IMG/VR virus record: IMGVR_UViG_3300040751_004063
Coordinates: 1-40,767 of that record
Direction: 5' to 3' (one strand)
DNA length: 40,767 nucleotides
Origin: a virus
Shown in pieces: positions 15,689-22,215 of the stretch; positions within the stretch are counted from its first letter, which is position 1, and the number at the start of each line of letters is the position of its first letter. Under the pieces are notes generated by a model. The model did not search any database, was not told the origin of the DNA, and saw only the letters and a program-made list of their open reading frames with translations. The position numbers and the translations under genes were made by a program.

Positions 15689-15897
15689 TGTTTGGACAAA
15701 ATCTTTCCCTAACTCGTTTTAAATCTGGTCTTACATATGACGAAGCTGATGCTTTGGTCGAATCGTATCTTTCTACCATTCAGGACAAAGACGCAAAAAT
15801 TGCAGTACTTGCTTCTTTTTTGAAAACTAGTGTACGCGACAGTAAGCATACACGGGATGTAATCAGTCAACTTGTAGGAGAACGCAAACGTGCGTAG
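15688..15897 (+). CDS. Small protein of unknown function
   Basis: This 69-aa protein is mostly helical by composition, with a charged C-terminus (RDVISQLVGERKRA). It overlaps its upstream neighbour by 1 base and fabB by 8 bases, so it is translated together with both. GGAGG stands 8 bases before the ATG. No family recognised. Confidence 0.65.
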   Translation: MFGQNLSLTRFKSGLTYDEADALVESYLSTIQDKDAKIAVLASFLKTSVRDSKHTRDVISQLVGERKRA

Positions 15898-17098
15898 AGT
15901 TGTCGTCACGGGGATCGGTATTAGATCCCCAATCGGTAATGATCTTGAAACTGTAGAAAAAAACCTAAGAGAAGGTAACTCAGGAATTAAACATAATCCT
16001 GATTACGCAATTGTAGACATGCGATGTAATATTGCTGGCATGTGCGACTTTAAACCGGTTGACGTTGTAGACCGACAACACTATCGTTGGATGGGTCCTA
16101 CAGCAGCAATGGGTTATTTGTCTTGTCTTTCAGCAATTGAAGATGCAGGACTTACTGATAATGAAGTAAGCAACCCAGATACTGGCTTGTATTTTGGATC
16201 GGGTACTTCATCTTCTGAGTTTCAACAATATGCGCAAGACGTTTATGTTCGTAAAGGAGTTCATCGAGAACCAACTATTGTGTTTAAGATTATGAACTCT
16301 ACTACTTCTGCAAATCTTACAAAAGCTCTTAAGATTTATGGTGAAGGGTTTACAATCTCTTCAGCTTGTTCTTCAAGCGGCCACTGTATTGGTGAAGGAT
16401 TTAGAACCATTGCCAACGGTTATCAAGATCGTATGCTTGTTGGCGGTGCTGAAACTAATCATTATAGTATTGCTGCAATGCTCGATGCTTTAATGGCTTT
16501 ATCTTCAAAGTATAATGACAATCCTACCGCGGCATCACGTCCGTTTGATAAAAACCGAGATGGATTCGTTCCTGGAGAAGGTAGTGGCTGTTTGATCCTT
16601 GAGGATTACGATACAGCAATTGCTCGAGGCGCAAAGATCTATTGTGAAATTATCGGTTATGGCGCAACCTCGGACGGATATGATATGGCGCATCCATCTG
16701 GCGAAGGTGCTGTTCGTTGTATGCAAAAAGCAATGAAACCTAATTGGCCAGAAATTGACTATATTAATGCGCACGCAACTGGGACACCAGTGGGTGATAC
16801 AAAGGAACTACAGGCCATTAGATCAGCCTTTGGTCCGGACAATATACCACCAATTAGTTCTACAAAGTCTCTAACAGGACACGGTATCGGCGCAGCAGGT
16901 GTTCAGGAAGCAATCTATTCAATCATTATGATGAATAAAAACTTTATTGCTGGCACGGCAAACCTTCAAGAAACCGACGAAGGTTTTGAGGATTATCCTC
17001 TTGTCCGTCAAAGTGTTGACGCGGAACTGACCACAGTGATGTCAAATTCCTTTGGGTTTGGCGGAGCAAATTCGTCGTTGATATTCCGCAAGGTTTAG
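15890..17098 (+). CDS. fabB: 3-oxoacyl-ACP synthase I (FabB type)
   Basis: The GTG start at 15890 has AGGAGA 8 bases upstream and gives 402 aa, close to 406 in E. coli FabB. The Cys-His-His triad is complete: Cys160 in ISSACSSSGHCIGEG, His295 in NAHATGTPVGDTKE, His331 in STKSLTGHGIGAAG, with Lys326. YGATSDGYDMAHPSGEGAVR and ELTTVMSNSFGFGG are near-identical to FabB rather than FabF. The enzyme elongates acyl-ACP with malonyl-ACP and, in E. coli, is needed for unsaturated fatty acids. No ACP is in the window, so host ACP would be used. It may shift host lipid synthesis or feed the enzyme island with acyl chains. It is expressed from an early promoter. Confidence 0.93.
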   Translation: MRRVVVTGIGIRSPIGNDLETVEKNLREGNSGIKHNPDYAIVDMRCNIAGMCDFKPVDVVDRQHYRWMGPTAAMGYLSCLSAIEDAGLTDNEVSNPDTGLYFGSGTSSSEFQQYAQDVYVRKGVHREPTIVFKIMNSTTSANLTKALKIYGEGFTISSACSSSGHCIGEGFRTIANGYQDRMLVGGAETNHYSIAAMLDALMALSSKYNDNPTAASRPFDKNRDGFVPGEGSGCLILEDYDTAIARGAKIYCEIIGYGATSDGYDMAHPSGEGAVRCMQKAMKPNWPEIDYINAHATGTPVGDTKELQAIRSAFGPDNIPPISSTKSLTGHGIGAAGVQEAIYSIIMMNKNFIAGTANLQETDEGFEDYPLVRQSVDAELTTVMSNSFGFGGANSSLIFRKV

Positions 17099-17123
17099 GA
17101 ATATCCATATAACAAAAAATTCT

Positions 17124-17146
17124 AAAAAAATATGAAATAATTTCAT
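17124..17146 (+). repeat. A-tract/inverted-repeat element, copy 2
   Basis: The 23 bases are identical to 15210-15232, with the inverted repeat ATGAAAT-A-ATTTCAT at 17132-17146. The element lies between the fabB stop and the next TTGACA, with 13 bases from the core end to the -35 box. TTTTCC after the hairpin could also make it a weak terminator for fabB. Confidence 0.65.
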
Positions 17147-17153
17147 TTTCCTG

Positions 17154-17182
17154 TTGACATTCCTTTTCGTTTAGATTATTAT
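17154..17182 (+). promoter_or_regulatory. Sigma70-type early promoter
   Basis: TTGACA at 17154-17159 and TATTAT at 17177-17182 are separated by 17 bases. The start region GGTTATAT, then AAATAGGAAA, is nearly the same as at the 17608 promoter. It drives the 121-aa gene. Confidence 0.88.
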
Positions 17183-17212
17183 GGTTATATCAAATAGGAA
17201 AGGAACTAAATT

Positions 17213-17578
17213 ATGGGTACTGCTTCAATGATCGGTTGTTATAACGAAGACGGAACTGTTACAGCAACTTATTGCCATTACGACGGTTATATTTCTTATA
17301 ACGGCAAAATGCTTGTTGAGAACTATAACACTCCTGAGTTGGCAAAGAACGTTGCTAATGCTGGTTACTTGTCAAGTTTGAAAGCTGACCTTTACGAATC
17401 GGTTGTAGAATCAGTTCATAACGAACCATCAGTCAAATACGAATCCCCACAACATTTCTTTGACGAAGCTGCAGATTACGCAGGCGCTGATTATCTTTAC
17501 TTGTTTGATGGAGAGGCATGGTTTGTCCGCTCTGTCTATGGTAAGACAGGATATGATGAGGTTGAACTGCATCTTTAA
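17213..17578 (+). CDS. Conserved small phage protein (GTxSxIG...YCHxDGY type)
   Basis: The N-terminus of this 121-aa protein, MGTASMIGCYNEDGTVTATY then CHYDGYISYNGKML, is a signature of a family common in marine phages, and the C-terminus ends in a strand with AWFVRSVYGKTGYDEVELHL. No enzymatic motif is evident. It has its own early promoter and ribosome site (AGGAAAGGAAC), so it is a single-gene early unit. Function unknown. Confidence 0.8.
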   Translation: MGTASMIGCYNEDGTVTATYCHYDGYISYNGKMLVENYNTPELAKNVANAGYLSSLKADLYESVVESVHNEPSVKYESPQHFFDEAADYAGADYLYLFDGEAWFVRSVYGKTGYDEVELHL

Positions 17579-17593
17579 AAAAATATGAAATAA
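17577..17593 (+). repeat. A-tract element upstream of early promoter, copy 3 (short)
   Basis: Seven A residues and TATGAAATAA match the first 17 bases of the other two copies. The inverted-repeat half is lost. It ends 14 bases before TTGACA at 17608 and overlaps the stop codon of the preceding gene. Confidence 0.6.
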
Positions 17594-17607
17594 AATGAAA
17601 AAAACTA

Positions 17608-17636
17608 TTGACATTCGTTTCGTTTTGATTTAGAAT
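17608..17636 (+). promoter_or_regulatory. Sigma70-type early promoter
   Basis: TTGACA at 17608-17613 and TAGAAT at 17631-17636 have a 17-base spacer. An ATG at 17635 lies inside the -10 box and cannot be the start of the gene that follows. Confidence 0.85.
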
Positions 17637-17667
17637 GGTTATATTAAATAGGAAAAGGCAAAAACTT

Positions 17668-17931
17668 ATGACAAACTACTACGATCCAACAGCTAACGAA
17701 CTCATCCTTGCTCGTATTGGCCGTCGCTTGATGGACATTTCGGCAACCGCTCCTATGAAAGGTTTGAAGGATGCAGAAATTGGTCGTTATAATCGTATGG
17801 CTTCTTTCGGCGATGCTCTTACTCGAGTAGGTACTGTTTTCGGTCCTAGAGATTTGAGCAATCTGCTGTTAACTGCACAGGTTACTGTAGAAGAAGCTCA
17901 AGAATTTTTCAAAATTGGTCAGGAGTCTTAA
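17668..17931 (+). CDS. Small protein of unknown function
   Basis: The start at 17668 is chosen because the earlier in-frame ATG overlaps the promoter and because AGGAAAAGG precedes 17668. The 87-aa protein seems all-helical (ELILARIGRRLMDISATAPM, then TVEEAQEFFKIGQES). No family recognised. It is the first gene of an early operon that continues to 18778. Confidence 0.7.
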   Translation: MTNYYDPTANELILARIGRRLMDISATAPMKGLKDAEIGRYNRMASFGDALTRVGTVFGPRDLSNLLLTAQVTVEEAQEFFKIGQES

Positions 17932-17934
17932 ACC

Positions 17935-18408
17935 ATGAAACTTGTCATTCAAACTCAAATCCGCGAAAACTATGCTGCTCACAATGGCTTTAACGGTGAG
18001 TACTATTGGAAGTTCAAAGGTGGCAACACCTATGTAGTACGTAATCTTGATGCCCGCCAAGCTGAGCGCGCTCGTGGTGGCATTCCTACTCTTCAGAAAC
18101 TCATTGAAGAGAAAAACGACTATTACGAAGAGTATATCCTTGGCTTCGAGGTAGTAGAGGATGATGCCAACGAGTGTGAGGAATGGGAAACTCCAATCGA
18201 GTTTTCTTGGGGTGGCGACCGTTGGTTAGCAGACCGTATTGTTAAAAACGACGAATACGGCTATATGCGTCCAGAAATTGCTGCAGCTCACGAGTCTTGG
18301 ATCCCACAAGAAGGTGGTGAACGTGCTCACTTTAAACTCACCTATGAAATGCAATCTGGTGAGATGGTTCCTTTCAAAGATCTAAATAAAGTGTTGGAGG
18401 CGGCATAA
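17935..18408 (+). CDS. Conserved small phage protein
   Basis: The start of this 157-aa protein, MKLVIQTQIRENYAAHNGFN then GEYYWKFKGGNTYVV, resembles unnamed proteins of marine T4-like phages. It is rich in Glu, Trp and Tyr, and acidic in the middle (EEYILGFEVVEDDANECEEW). It lies 3 bases after the 87-aa gene and overlaps the next by one base, in the early operon from 17608. No function can be assigned. Confidence 0.75.
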   Translation: MKLVIQTQIRENYAAHNGFNGEYYWKFKGGNTYVVRNLDARQAERARGGIPTLQKLIEEKNDYYEEYILGFEVVEDDANECEEWETPIEFSWGGDRWLADRIVKNDEYGYMRPEIAAAHESWIPQEGGERAHFKLTYEMQSGEMVPFKDLNKVLEAA

Positions 18409-18548
18409 TGAAACAGTGGTTTGAAATCTCCATGTATGTCATTGGAATGCTTGCAATCGTTGCCTTGATAGTTTGGTATTTTTCTCATATCTGGTCTGAT
18501 TGCTTGGATGAAAACTCATTCCTTACTTGCTTGCGGATGTTATCATGA
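18408..18548 (+). CDS. 46-aa single-pass membrane protein
   Basis: A short frame starts at the TAATG overlap and stops at 18546-18548. Residues of about 7-28 (SMYVIGMLAIVALIVWYFSH) form one membrane helix with a short polar N-terminus; the tail carries two Cys. GTTGGAGG upstream is a good ribosome site. One-base overlap behind and ATGA overlap ahead argue that it is real. Such small early membrane proteins often alter the host envelope or respiration, but nothing specific is visible. Confidence 0.65.
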   Translation: MKQWFEISMYVIGMLAIVALIVWYFSHIWSDCLDENSFLTCLRMLS

Positions 18549-18778
18549 CGCCAGTAGAAATTTTTGAATACAAGATGAGATGGATGCCTGGCTTTCAGGT
18601 TCCATTTCATTCTGACTGGCGATCGCAAGCTGTTCTTTATTGTAAAAAGAATTTCCCTAAAGAGCAGTGGGCTCACACTACATACACCGATGTGTATGAA
18701 GATACAATGTGTTTTGAGGTTAATCAAGACGCAGATAAATTTCATATTTTTATGAAAAAAATTCAAAATACCTATTGA
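18545..18778 (+). CDS. Small protein of unknown function
   Basis: The protein is 77 aa from the ATG at 18545, which overlaps the stop of the membrane peptide (ATGA). It contains MRWMPGFQVPFHSDWRSQAV and FEVNQDADKFHIFMKKIQ, the latter suggesting a small alpha/beta fold. It is the last gene of the early unit before a new promoter. No family recognised. Confidence 0.65.
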   Translation: MTPVEIFEYKMRWMPGFQVPFHSDWRSQAVLYCKKNFPKEQWAHTTYTDVYEDTMCFEVNQDADKFHIFMKKIQNTY

Positions 18779-18803
18779 CATTCCATTTCAATTAGATTAT
18801 ATT
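18775..18803 (+). promoter_or_regulatory. Sigma70-type early promoter
   Basis: TTGACA at 18775-18780 overlaps the stop of the preceding gene. TATATT at 18798-18803 lies 17 bases on. TTTCATA and TATGAAA with a four-base loop form an inverted repeat shortly upstream, similar to the element before the other early promoters. It probably drives 18834 to 22162. Confidence 0.8.
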
Positions 18804-18833
18804 ATTAATATAAATTGAAACAAGGAAACACAC

Positions 18834-19133
18834 ATGGCATACGTCACATACAAAAACCGCACTTCCTCTGATTATCGTTTCACCGTTACTTCTCTTGACG
18901 ATCCTGCAATTGCTGACCTAAAGGCAATGTTGGTAAACGCAAACGAAGGTACCAAACGCTACCGCAAATCTATTTGGTTCAATTCAAAATATGATCGTCC
19001 TACTCACGGACTTCGTATTCGTCCTCGTGGTTCTCGTAAAACTAACGGTGTTGGTTTTAACGGTTGTTGCTACTATGATACTCCTATTGAAAACGCAACT
19101 CACTTTGACGTTTACATCCGGGAGTACAAATAA
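18834..19133 (+). CDS. Small basic protein of unknown function
   Basis: This 99-aa protein is rich in Arg, Lys and Tyr (RKSIWFNSKYDRPTHGLRIR, then PRGSRKTNG), which suggests nucleic-acid contact, but no fold is recognised. It is the first gene after the promoter at 18775 and overlaps the GIY-YIG gene by one base. Confidence 0.65.
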   Translation: MAYVTYKNRTSSDYRFTVTSLDDPAIADLKAMLVNANEGTKRYRKSIWFNSKYDRPTHGLRIRPRGSRKTNGVGFNGCCYYDTPIENATHFDVYIREYK

Positions 19134-19648
19134 TGTCTAAGTTACAATCACTTGCTGCAATTATAGAACAGACTGTCTTTAACGAAATTGAAGACTATTG
19201 GACTGAAGCAAAAACTTATGGAGAAATCCGTCTTTCACGGACCGACACAGGTTTTGAAACTGATCTTTTAACTCCACACATTAAAGATGGAAACCGCATT
19301 GCTGCAAACTATGCAAAAGGCATCTATCGTTGGGTTGAAAAGAAAACAGGAAAAATCCTGTATGTCGGTAAGACGGATGGAAAGACAATGTCTATTCATT
19401 TACGTCAATGTAATCATACTCGCTCTTTTCGCCGTCCTGATGAACATCACGAAGTATCAGGCCGCAAGTATCGAGAATATCTAAAAGAAAATGGTTTACA
19501 TTCAATGGATGTTGTGATACAATATATTGATACGGTTGAGTATGGCGATCTGAGTATTGCTCCTATTATTGAGGATGCGTCAATCCAACATTTTCAACCT
19601 ATAATGAATAGCGAAATTAAAGGTAGAGGTTCTCGTGATGAAGTATGA
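19133..19648 (+). CDS. GIY-YIG domain protein, putative nuclease
   Basis: This 171-aa protein has GIY at 63-65 and YVG at 77-79 (GIYRWVEKKTGKILYVGKTD), Arg91 in IHLRQCNH, and Glu147 before FQPIMNS with Asn159. This order fits the catalytic residues of the GIY-YIG nuclease fold. The first 60 residues are an extra N-terminal part. Phage GIY-YIG proteins may be homing endonucleases or host-DNA nucleases. This one is coupled to its neighbours in an early operon, so degradation of host or competitor DNA fits better than homing. No DNA-binding tail is evident. Confidence 0.7.
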   Translation: MSKLQSLAAIIEQTVFNEIEDYWTEAKTYGEIRLSRTDTGFETDLLTPHIKDGNRIAANYAKGIYRWVEKKTGKILYVGKTDGKTMSIHLRQCNHTRSFRRPDEHHEVSGRKYREYLKENGLHSMDVVIQYIDTVEYGDLSIAPIIEDASIQHFQPIMNSEIKGRGSRDEV

Positions 19649-19958
19649 TGCAGGTAAACCAAAAATTCATCTCGTTCCACCTGAGGCTATTATTGAAGCT
19701 GCAAAGGTATTTGGATTCGGTGCTGAAAAATATGGTGAGAACAATTGGCGGCAAGACATTGACAAGTTCCCTGTGTCTCGTCATTACTCATCCATTCAGC
19801 GCCATTTGATGGCCTATCATTCAGGTGAGGATCTTGACCCTGAATCTGGTTTGCCTCATCTTTCGCACGCTCTTACTCAAATGATGATCCTACTTATGAC
19901 CACTCTTGAAAGTGATCCTGAGCTAACTGACGACCGCTATAATAAAGGAGATAAATAA
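19638..19958 (+). CDS. DUF5664 / dATP-dGTP diphosphohydrolase N-domain-like protein
   Basis: The ATG at 19638 is chosen over GTG 19635. The 106-aa protein begins MKYDAGKPKIHLVPPEAIIE, continues VFGFGAEKYGENNWR, and ends with RHLMAYHSGEDLDPESGLPH then LSHALTQM. This is the typical helical MazG-like pattern with metal-binding Glu/Asp/His residues of DUF5664. A relative (MazZ) in Z-genome phages hydrolyses dATP and dGTP, but most members sit in phages without that modification. No PurZ is in the window, so a nucleotide-pool role is inferred only. It overlaps the GIY-YIG gene by 11 bases. Confidence 0.75.
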   Translation: MKYDAGKPKIHLVPPEAIIEAAKVFGFGAEKYGENNWRQDIDKFPVSRHYSSIQRHLMAYHSGEDLDPESGLPHLSHALTQMMILLMTTLESDPELTDDRYNKGDK

Positions 19959-20164
19959 TGCCCAGAACGAAAAAAGAATATACCCTTATTAATTTTAATA
20001 TACCAACTGACCTAAAAGAACGGTTTGATGATTTGGTAGATAGTAAAGGTTTTTCTCGGACTTCTCTTCTTAATCAATTTATTGAAGGATGGGTGCGGTC
20101 TGAAGAAATGCAAATCATTCAAGACCTGGATAACGTTAAATACATTAAGGAAAACTCAAAATGA
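19958..20164 (+). CDS. Ribbon-helix-helix DNA-binding protein
   Basis: This 68-aa protein has a basic N-terminus followed by a strand (YTLINFNIPTDLKERFDDLV) and a helix with the turn KGFSRTSLLNQFIEGWV, the Arc/MetJ/CopG plan. It would bind operator DNA as a dimer. Because it lies in the early operon, it may repress the early promoters; the inverted repeats ATGAAAT/ATTTCAT near those promoters are candidate sites, though this is inference. Overlaps of one and four bases with its neighbours. Confidence 0.75.
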   Translation: MPRTKKEYTLINFNIPTDLKERFDDLVDSKGFSRTSLLNQFIEGWVRSEEMQIIQDLDNVKYIKENSK

Positions 20165-20853
20165 ATATTCCATCCGTAAAAGATATGCGTGAATTCTTTA
20201 TCGGTGAACTTGCCGATGAAGCGTATACCATTGACCGCACTGGTGCTAAAACGATTGAGCTGATTGGCGCATCTTTTATTGCTGATAAGCCCGCAATCTT
20301 TGGTATACCGAAAGAAGAATACATTGATGCTGAAATTGAGTGGTACGAAACTCAGTCCACAAACATCAATACTCTTAAAGAAATCTACGGCAAATCGCCT
20401 GCGGCTTGGCAATATTCTGCAAACCAACATGGTGAAATCAATTCTAATTATGGTACCTTAATTTATTCACCTCAGTATTATAGTCAATATGAAAATGTAT
20501 TAAGCGAGTTATTGGAGAATCCTGATGGAAGGCGCGCTACTTGTGTTTATAATCGTCCTAGTATTTGGATTGATTTTGAAGCTGATGGCAAAAATGATTT
20601 CATTTGCACCAATGCTGTCACTTACTATATTCGTGACGGCCTGTTACATGCTGTGGTACAAATGCGTAGTAATGATGTAGTCTATGGCTATCGCAACGAT
20701 TATGCGTGGCAAAGATATGTTATGGAAAAACTTTGTTGGGATTTCAACCACGAAGATCGGTATGACCAAGGCCGAATGATTGAACCTGGTATGATGGTGT
20801 GGCAAGTTCAGAACTTACACGTCTACGAACGTCACTTTAACCTTGTAAAATAG
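20161..20853 (+). CDS. 42: dCMP hydroxymethylase (T4 gp42 type)
   Basis: This 230-aa protein belongs to the thymidylate synthase superfamily and resembles T4 gp42 throughout (TGAKTIELIGASF, GEINSNYG, RSNDVVYGYRNDYAWQ). The catalytic Cys is Cys149 in DFICTNAV (T4 Cys148). Asp180 in YGYRNDYAW stands where thymidylate synthases have Asn, which selects dCMP over dUMP (T4 Asp179). The enzyme uses methylene-tetrahydrofolate to make 5-hydroxymethyl-dCMP, which is later placed in phage DNA. The glycosyltransferases downstream would then cap it. It overlaps the RHH gene by 4 bases. Confidence 0.92.
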   Translation: MNIPSVKDMREFFIGELADEAYTIDRTGAKTIELIGASFIADKPAIFGIPKEEYIDAEIEWYETQSTNINTLKEIYGKSPAAWQYSANQHGEINSNYGTLIYSPQYYSQYENVLSELLENPDGRRATCVYNRPSIWIDFEADGKNDFICTNAVTYYIRDGLLHAVVQMRSNDVVYGYRNDYAWQRYVMEKLCWDFNHEDRYDQGRMIEPGMMVWQVQNLHVYERHFNLVK

Positions 20854-20865
20854 AAAGGAGGAAAT

Positions 20866-21417
20866 ATGATTGAAGGTTTTAAACCGCCTTGCGTAGTTTT
20901 TCAAACTCGTGTAAGGGATGAGACTATTGAAGGACCTAACCCATATACTTGGGATATGGTTACGAGCGATGATCTGTTTAAAGGAAAGCGGGTTGTATTG
21001 TTCAGCTTGCCAGGAGCGTTTACTCCAACCTGTTCAACTTATCAGTTGCCTGGCTTCGAAGAAAACTATAAACGTATTTGTATGGCAGGCGTAGATGAGG
21101 TATACTGTATCTCAGTAAACGACGCGTTTGTTATGAATGCGTGGGCAAAGCAGCAAGGAATTGAAAATGTCAAAGTAATTCCTGATGGATCTGGTAACTT
21201 TACTCGTTATATGGGTATGCTTATCGGCAAAAACCATTTAGGATTTGGTAACCGCAGTTGGCGTTATATGTGTGTTATCAATAACGGTGTTATTGAGAAA
21301 TGGTGGCAAGAGCCAGGAATCAATAACGATGGATCTGATGATGATCCATATGAAAACACTACGCCAGAAAAAATGGTTGACTACCTAGAAAGTCTTGAAA
21401 CTATCTCTAACGATTAG
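20866..21417 (+). CDS. Peroxiredoxin, Prx5 type
   Basis: In this 183-aa protein the active-site loop LPGAFTPTCSTYQLPG with peroxidatic Cys56 is typical of Prx5/AhpE-like peroxiredoxins. ISVNDAFVMNAWAKQQGIEN and VIPDGSGNFTRYMGMLI match later family blocks. It reduces hydrogen or alkyl peroxides with thiols in the cytoplasm. Prx genes occur in marine T4-like phages and may protect infection from oxidative stress. AAAGGAGGAAAT gives a strong ribosome site. It lies between dCMP hydroxymethylase and the DUF2693-like gene. Confidence 0.9.
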   Translation: MIEGFKPPCVVFQTRVRDETIEGPNPYTWDMVTSDDLFKGKRVVLFSLPGAFTPTCSTYQLPGFEENYKRICMAGVDEVYCISVNDAFVMNAWAKQQGIENVKVIPDGSGNFTRYMGMLIGKNHLGFGNRSWRYMCVINNGVIEKWWQEPGINNDGSDDDPYENTTPEKMVDYLESLETISND

Positions 21418-21426
21418 GATTATATT

Positions 21427-21681
21427 ATGGAACAAGAAGCAATCAAAGAAGCACTGAAAAACGGTGTTGTGGAAATTACTTTTAATAAGCTGAATGGCGA
21501 TAAGCGAGTAATGACTTGTACTCTTAATGAGAATATCGTACCACCTGCCACAAAGGAAGATCCTTTGACTCAGAAAAAGGTACGTGCTGTAAATGAAGAA
21601 GTGCAAGTTGTATATGATGTAGAAAAAGAAGGATGGCGATCCTTCCGCTGGGATTCTTTGGTTGGAGTGCGTCTTGATTGA
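21427..21681 (+). CDS. DUF2693-like small phage protein
   Basis: In this 84-aa protein GVVEITFNKLNGDKRVMTCT, then a PPA segment and VVYDVEKEGWRSFRWDSLVG match the DUF2693 pattern found in T4-like phages, probably a small beta-barrel. Function unknown. The start is preceded by TTATATTATG, a leader shared with the clamp gene. It overlaps the dCMP deaminase start by 8 bases. Confidence 0.7.
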   Translation: MEQEAIKEALKNGVVEITFNKLNGDKRVMTCTLNENIVPPATKEDPLTQKKVRAVNEEVQVVYDVEKEGWRSFRWDSLVGVRLD

Positions 21682-22162
21682 ACCGGTGTTTGAAAAAGGC
21701 TATCCTAGCTATGACGCGGTAAATAGCAATAAGTGGGATAAACGCTTTATGGAAATGGCTGAGGTCATTTCAAGCTGGAGTAAGGATCCGTCGAGTAAGA
21801 TTGGCGCAGTGATTGTCAATTCTGAAAGGCGGATCCTTGCTACCGGTTATAACGGGTTTCCTCGTGGCATTAACGATACAGAAAAACGATTGAACGATCG
21901 TGATGAAAAGTACCCACGTATTATTCATGCCGAAATGAATGCTTTGATGAACGCTTTATATAACGGTGTGTCTGTTAAGGATGCAACGTTATATGTTCAC
22001 GGTTTACCTGTTTGCCCTGCTTGCGCAAAATGTATAATTCAGGCAGGCATTAAACGTGTTGTCACTAACGACAAAACCAATAAAGGTTGCTGGGAAGAAG
22101 TATTTAATGCTCAATCGTTTCCTATGTTTCAAGAAGCGGGCGTTGAGGTCACCATTTTTTAG
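21674..22162 (+). CDS. cd: dCMP deaminase
   Basis: The start is TTG at 21674 with GGAG 6 bases upstream. The first ATG would cut into the conserved KWDKRFMEMAEVISSWSKDP region. The protein is 162 aa. Zinc ligands are in HAEMNAL (His, with catalytic Glu) and PVCPACAKC (two Cys). It converts dCMP to dUMP for thymidylate synthesis. Next to dCMP hydroxymethylase it shares the dCMP pool, as in T4, balancing T and hydroxymethyl-C supply. The gene ends one base before a new promoter. Confidence 0.9.
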   Translation: MIEPVFEKGYPSYDAVNSNKWDKRFMEMAEVISSWSKDPSSKIGAVIVNSERRILATGYNGFPRGINDTEKRLNDRDEKYPRIIHAEMNALMNALYNGVSVKDATLYVHGLPVCPACAKCIIQAGIKRVVTNDKTNKGCWEEVFNAQSFPMFQEAGVEVTIF

Positions 22163-22191
22163 TTGACAAAAATCATATATAGTTATATAAT
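22163..22191 (+). promoter_or_regulatory. Consensus sigma70 promoter
   Basis: TTGACA at 22163-22168 and TATAAT at 22186-22191 with a 17-base spacer: both hexamers and spacing are perfect consensus. Transcription would start near 22198, about 18 bases before the ATG at 22216. It drives the sugar-activation and glycosylation genes. Confidence 0.93.
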
Positions 22192-22215
22192 GTATTTGTA
22201 ATGATAGGAGTGAAT

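Noticed and set aside
17635-17667. Upstream ATG start at 17635 for the 87-aa gene
   Set aside because: It lies inside the -10 box of the promoter that drives the gene, so it would not be on the transcript.
19638-19958. Evidence for a 2-aminoadenine (Z) genome
   Set aside because: A DUF5664 protein alone is not enough. PurZ and a DatZ-type dATPase are not in the window, and the hydroxymethyl-C genes point to a different modification.
20161-20853. Thymidylate synthase call for the 230-aa protein
   Set aside because: Asp180 replaces the Asn that thymidylate synthases use to bind dUMP, and the whole sequence follows T4 gp42, so dCMP hydroxymethylase is the better call.
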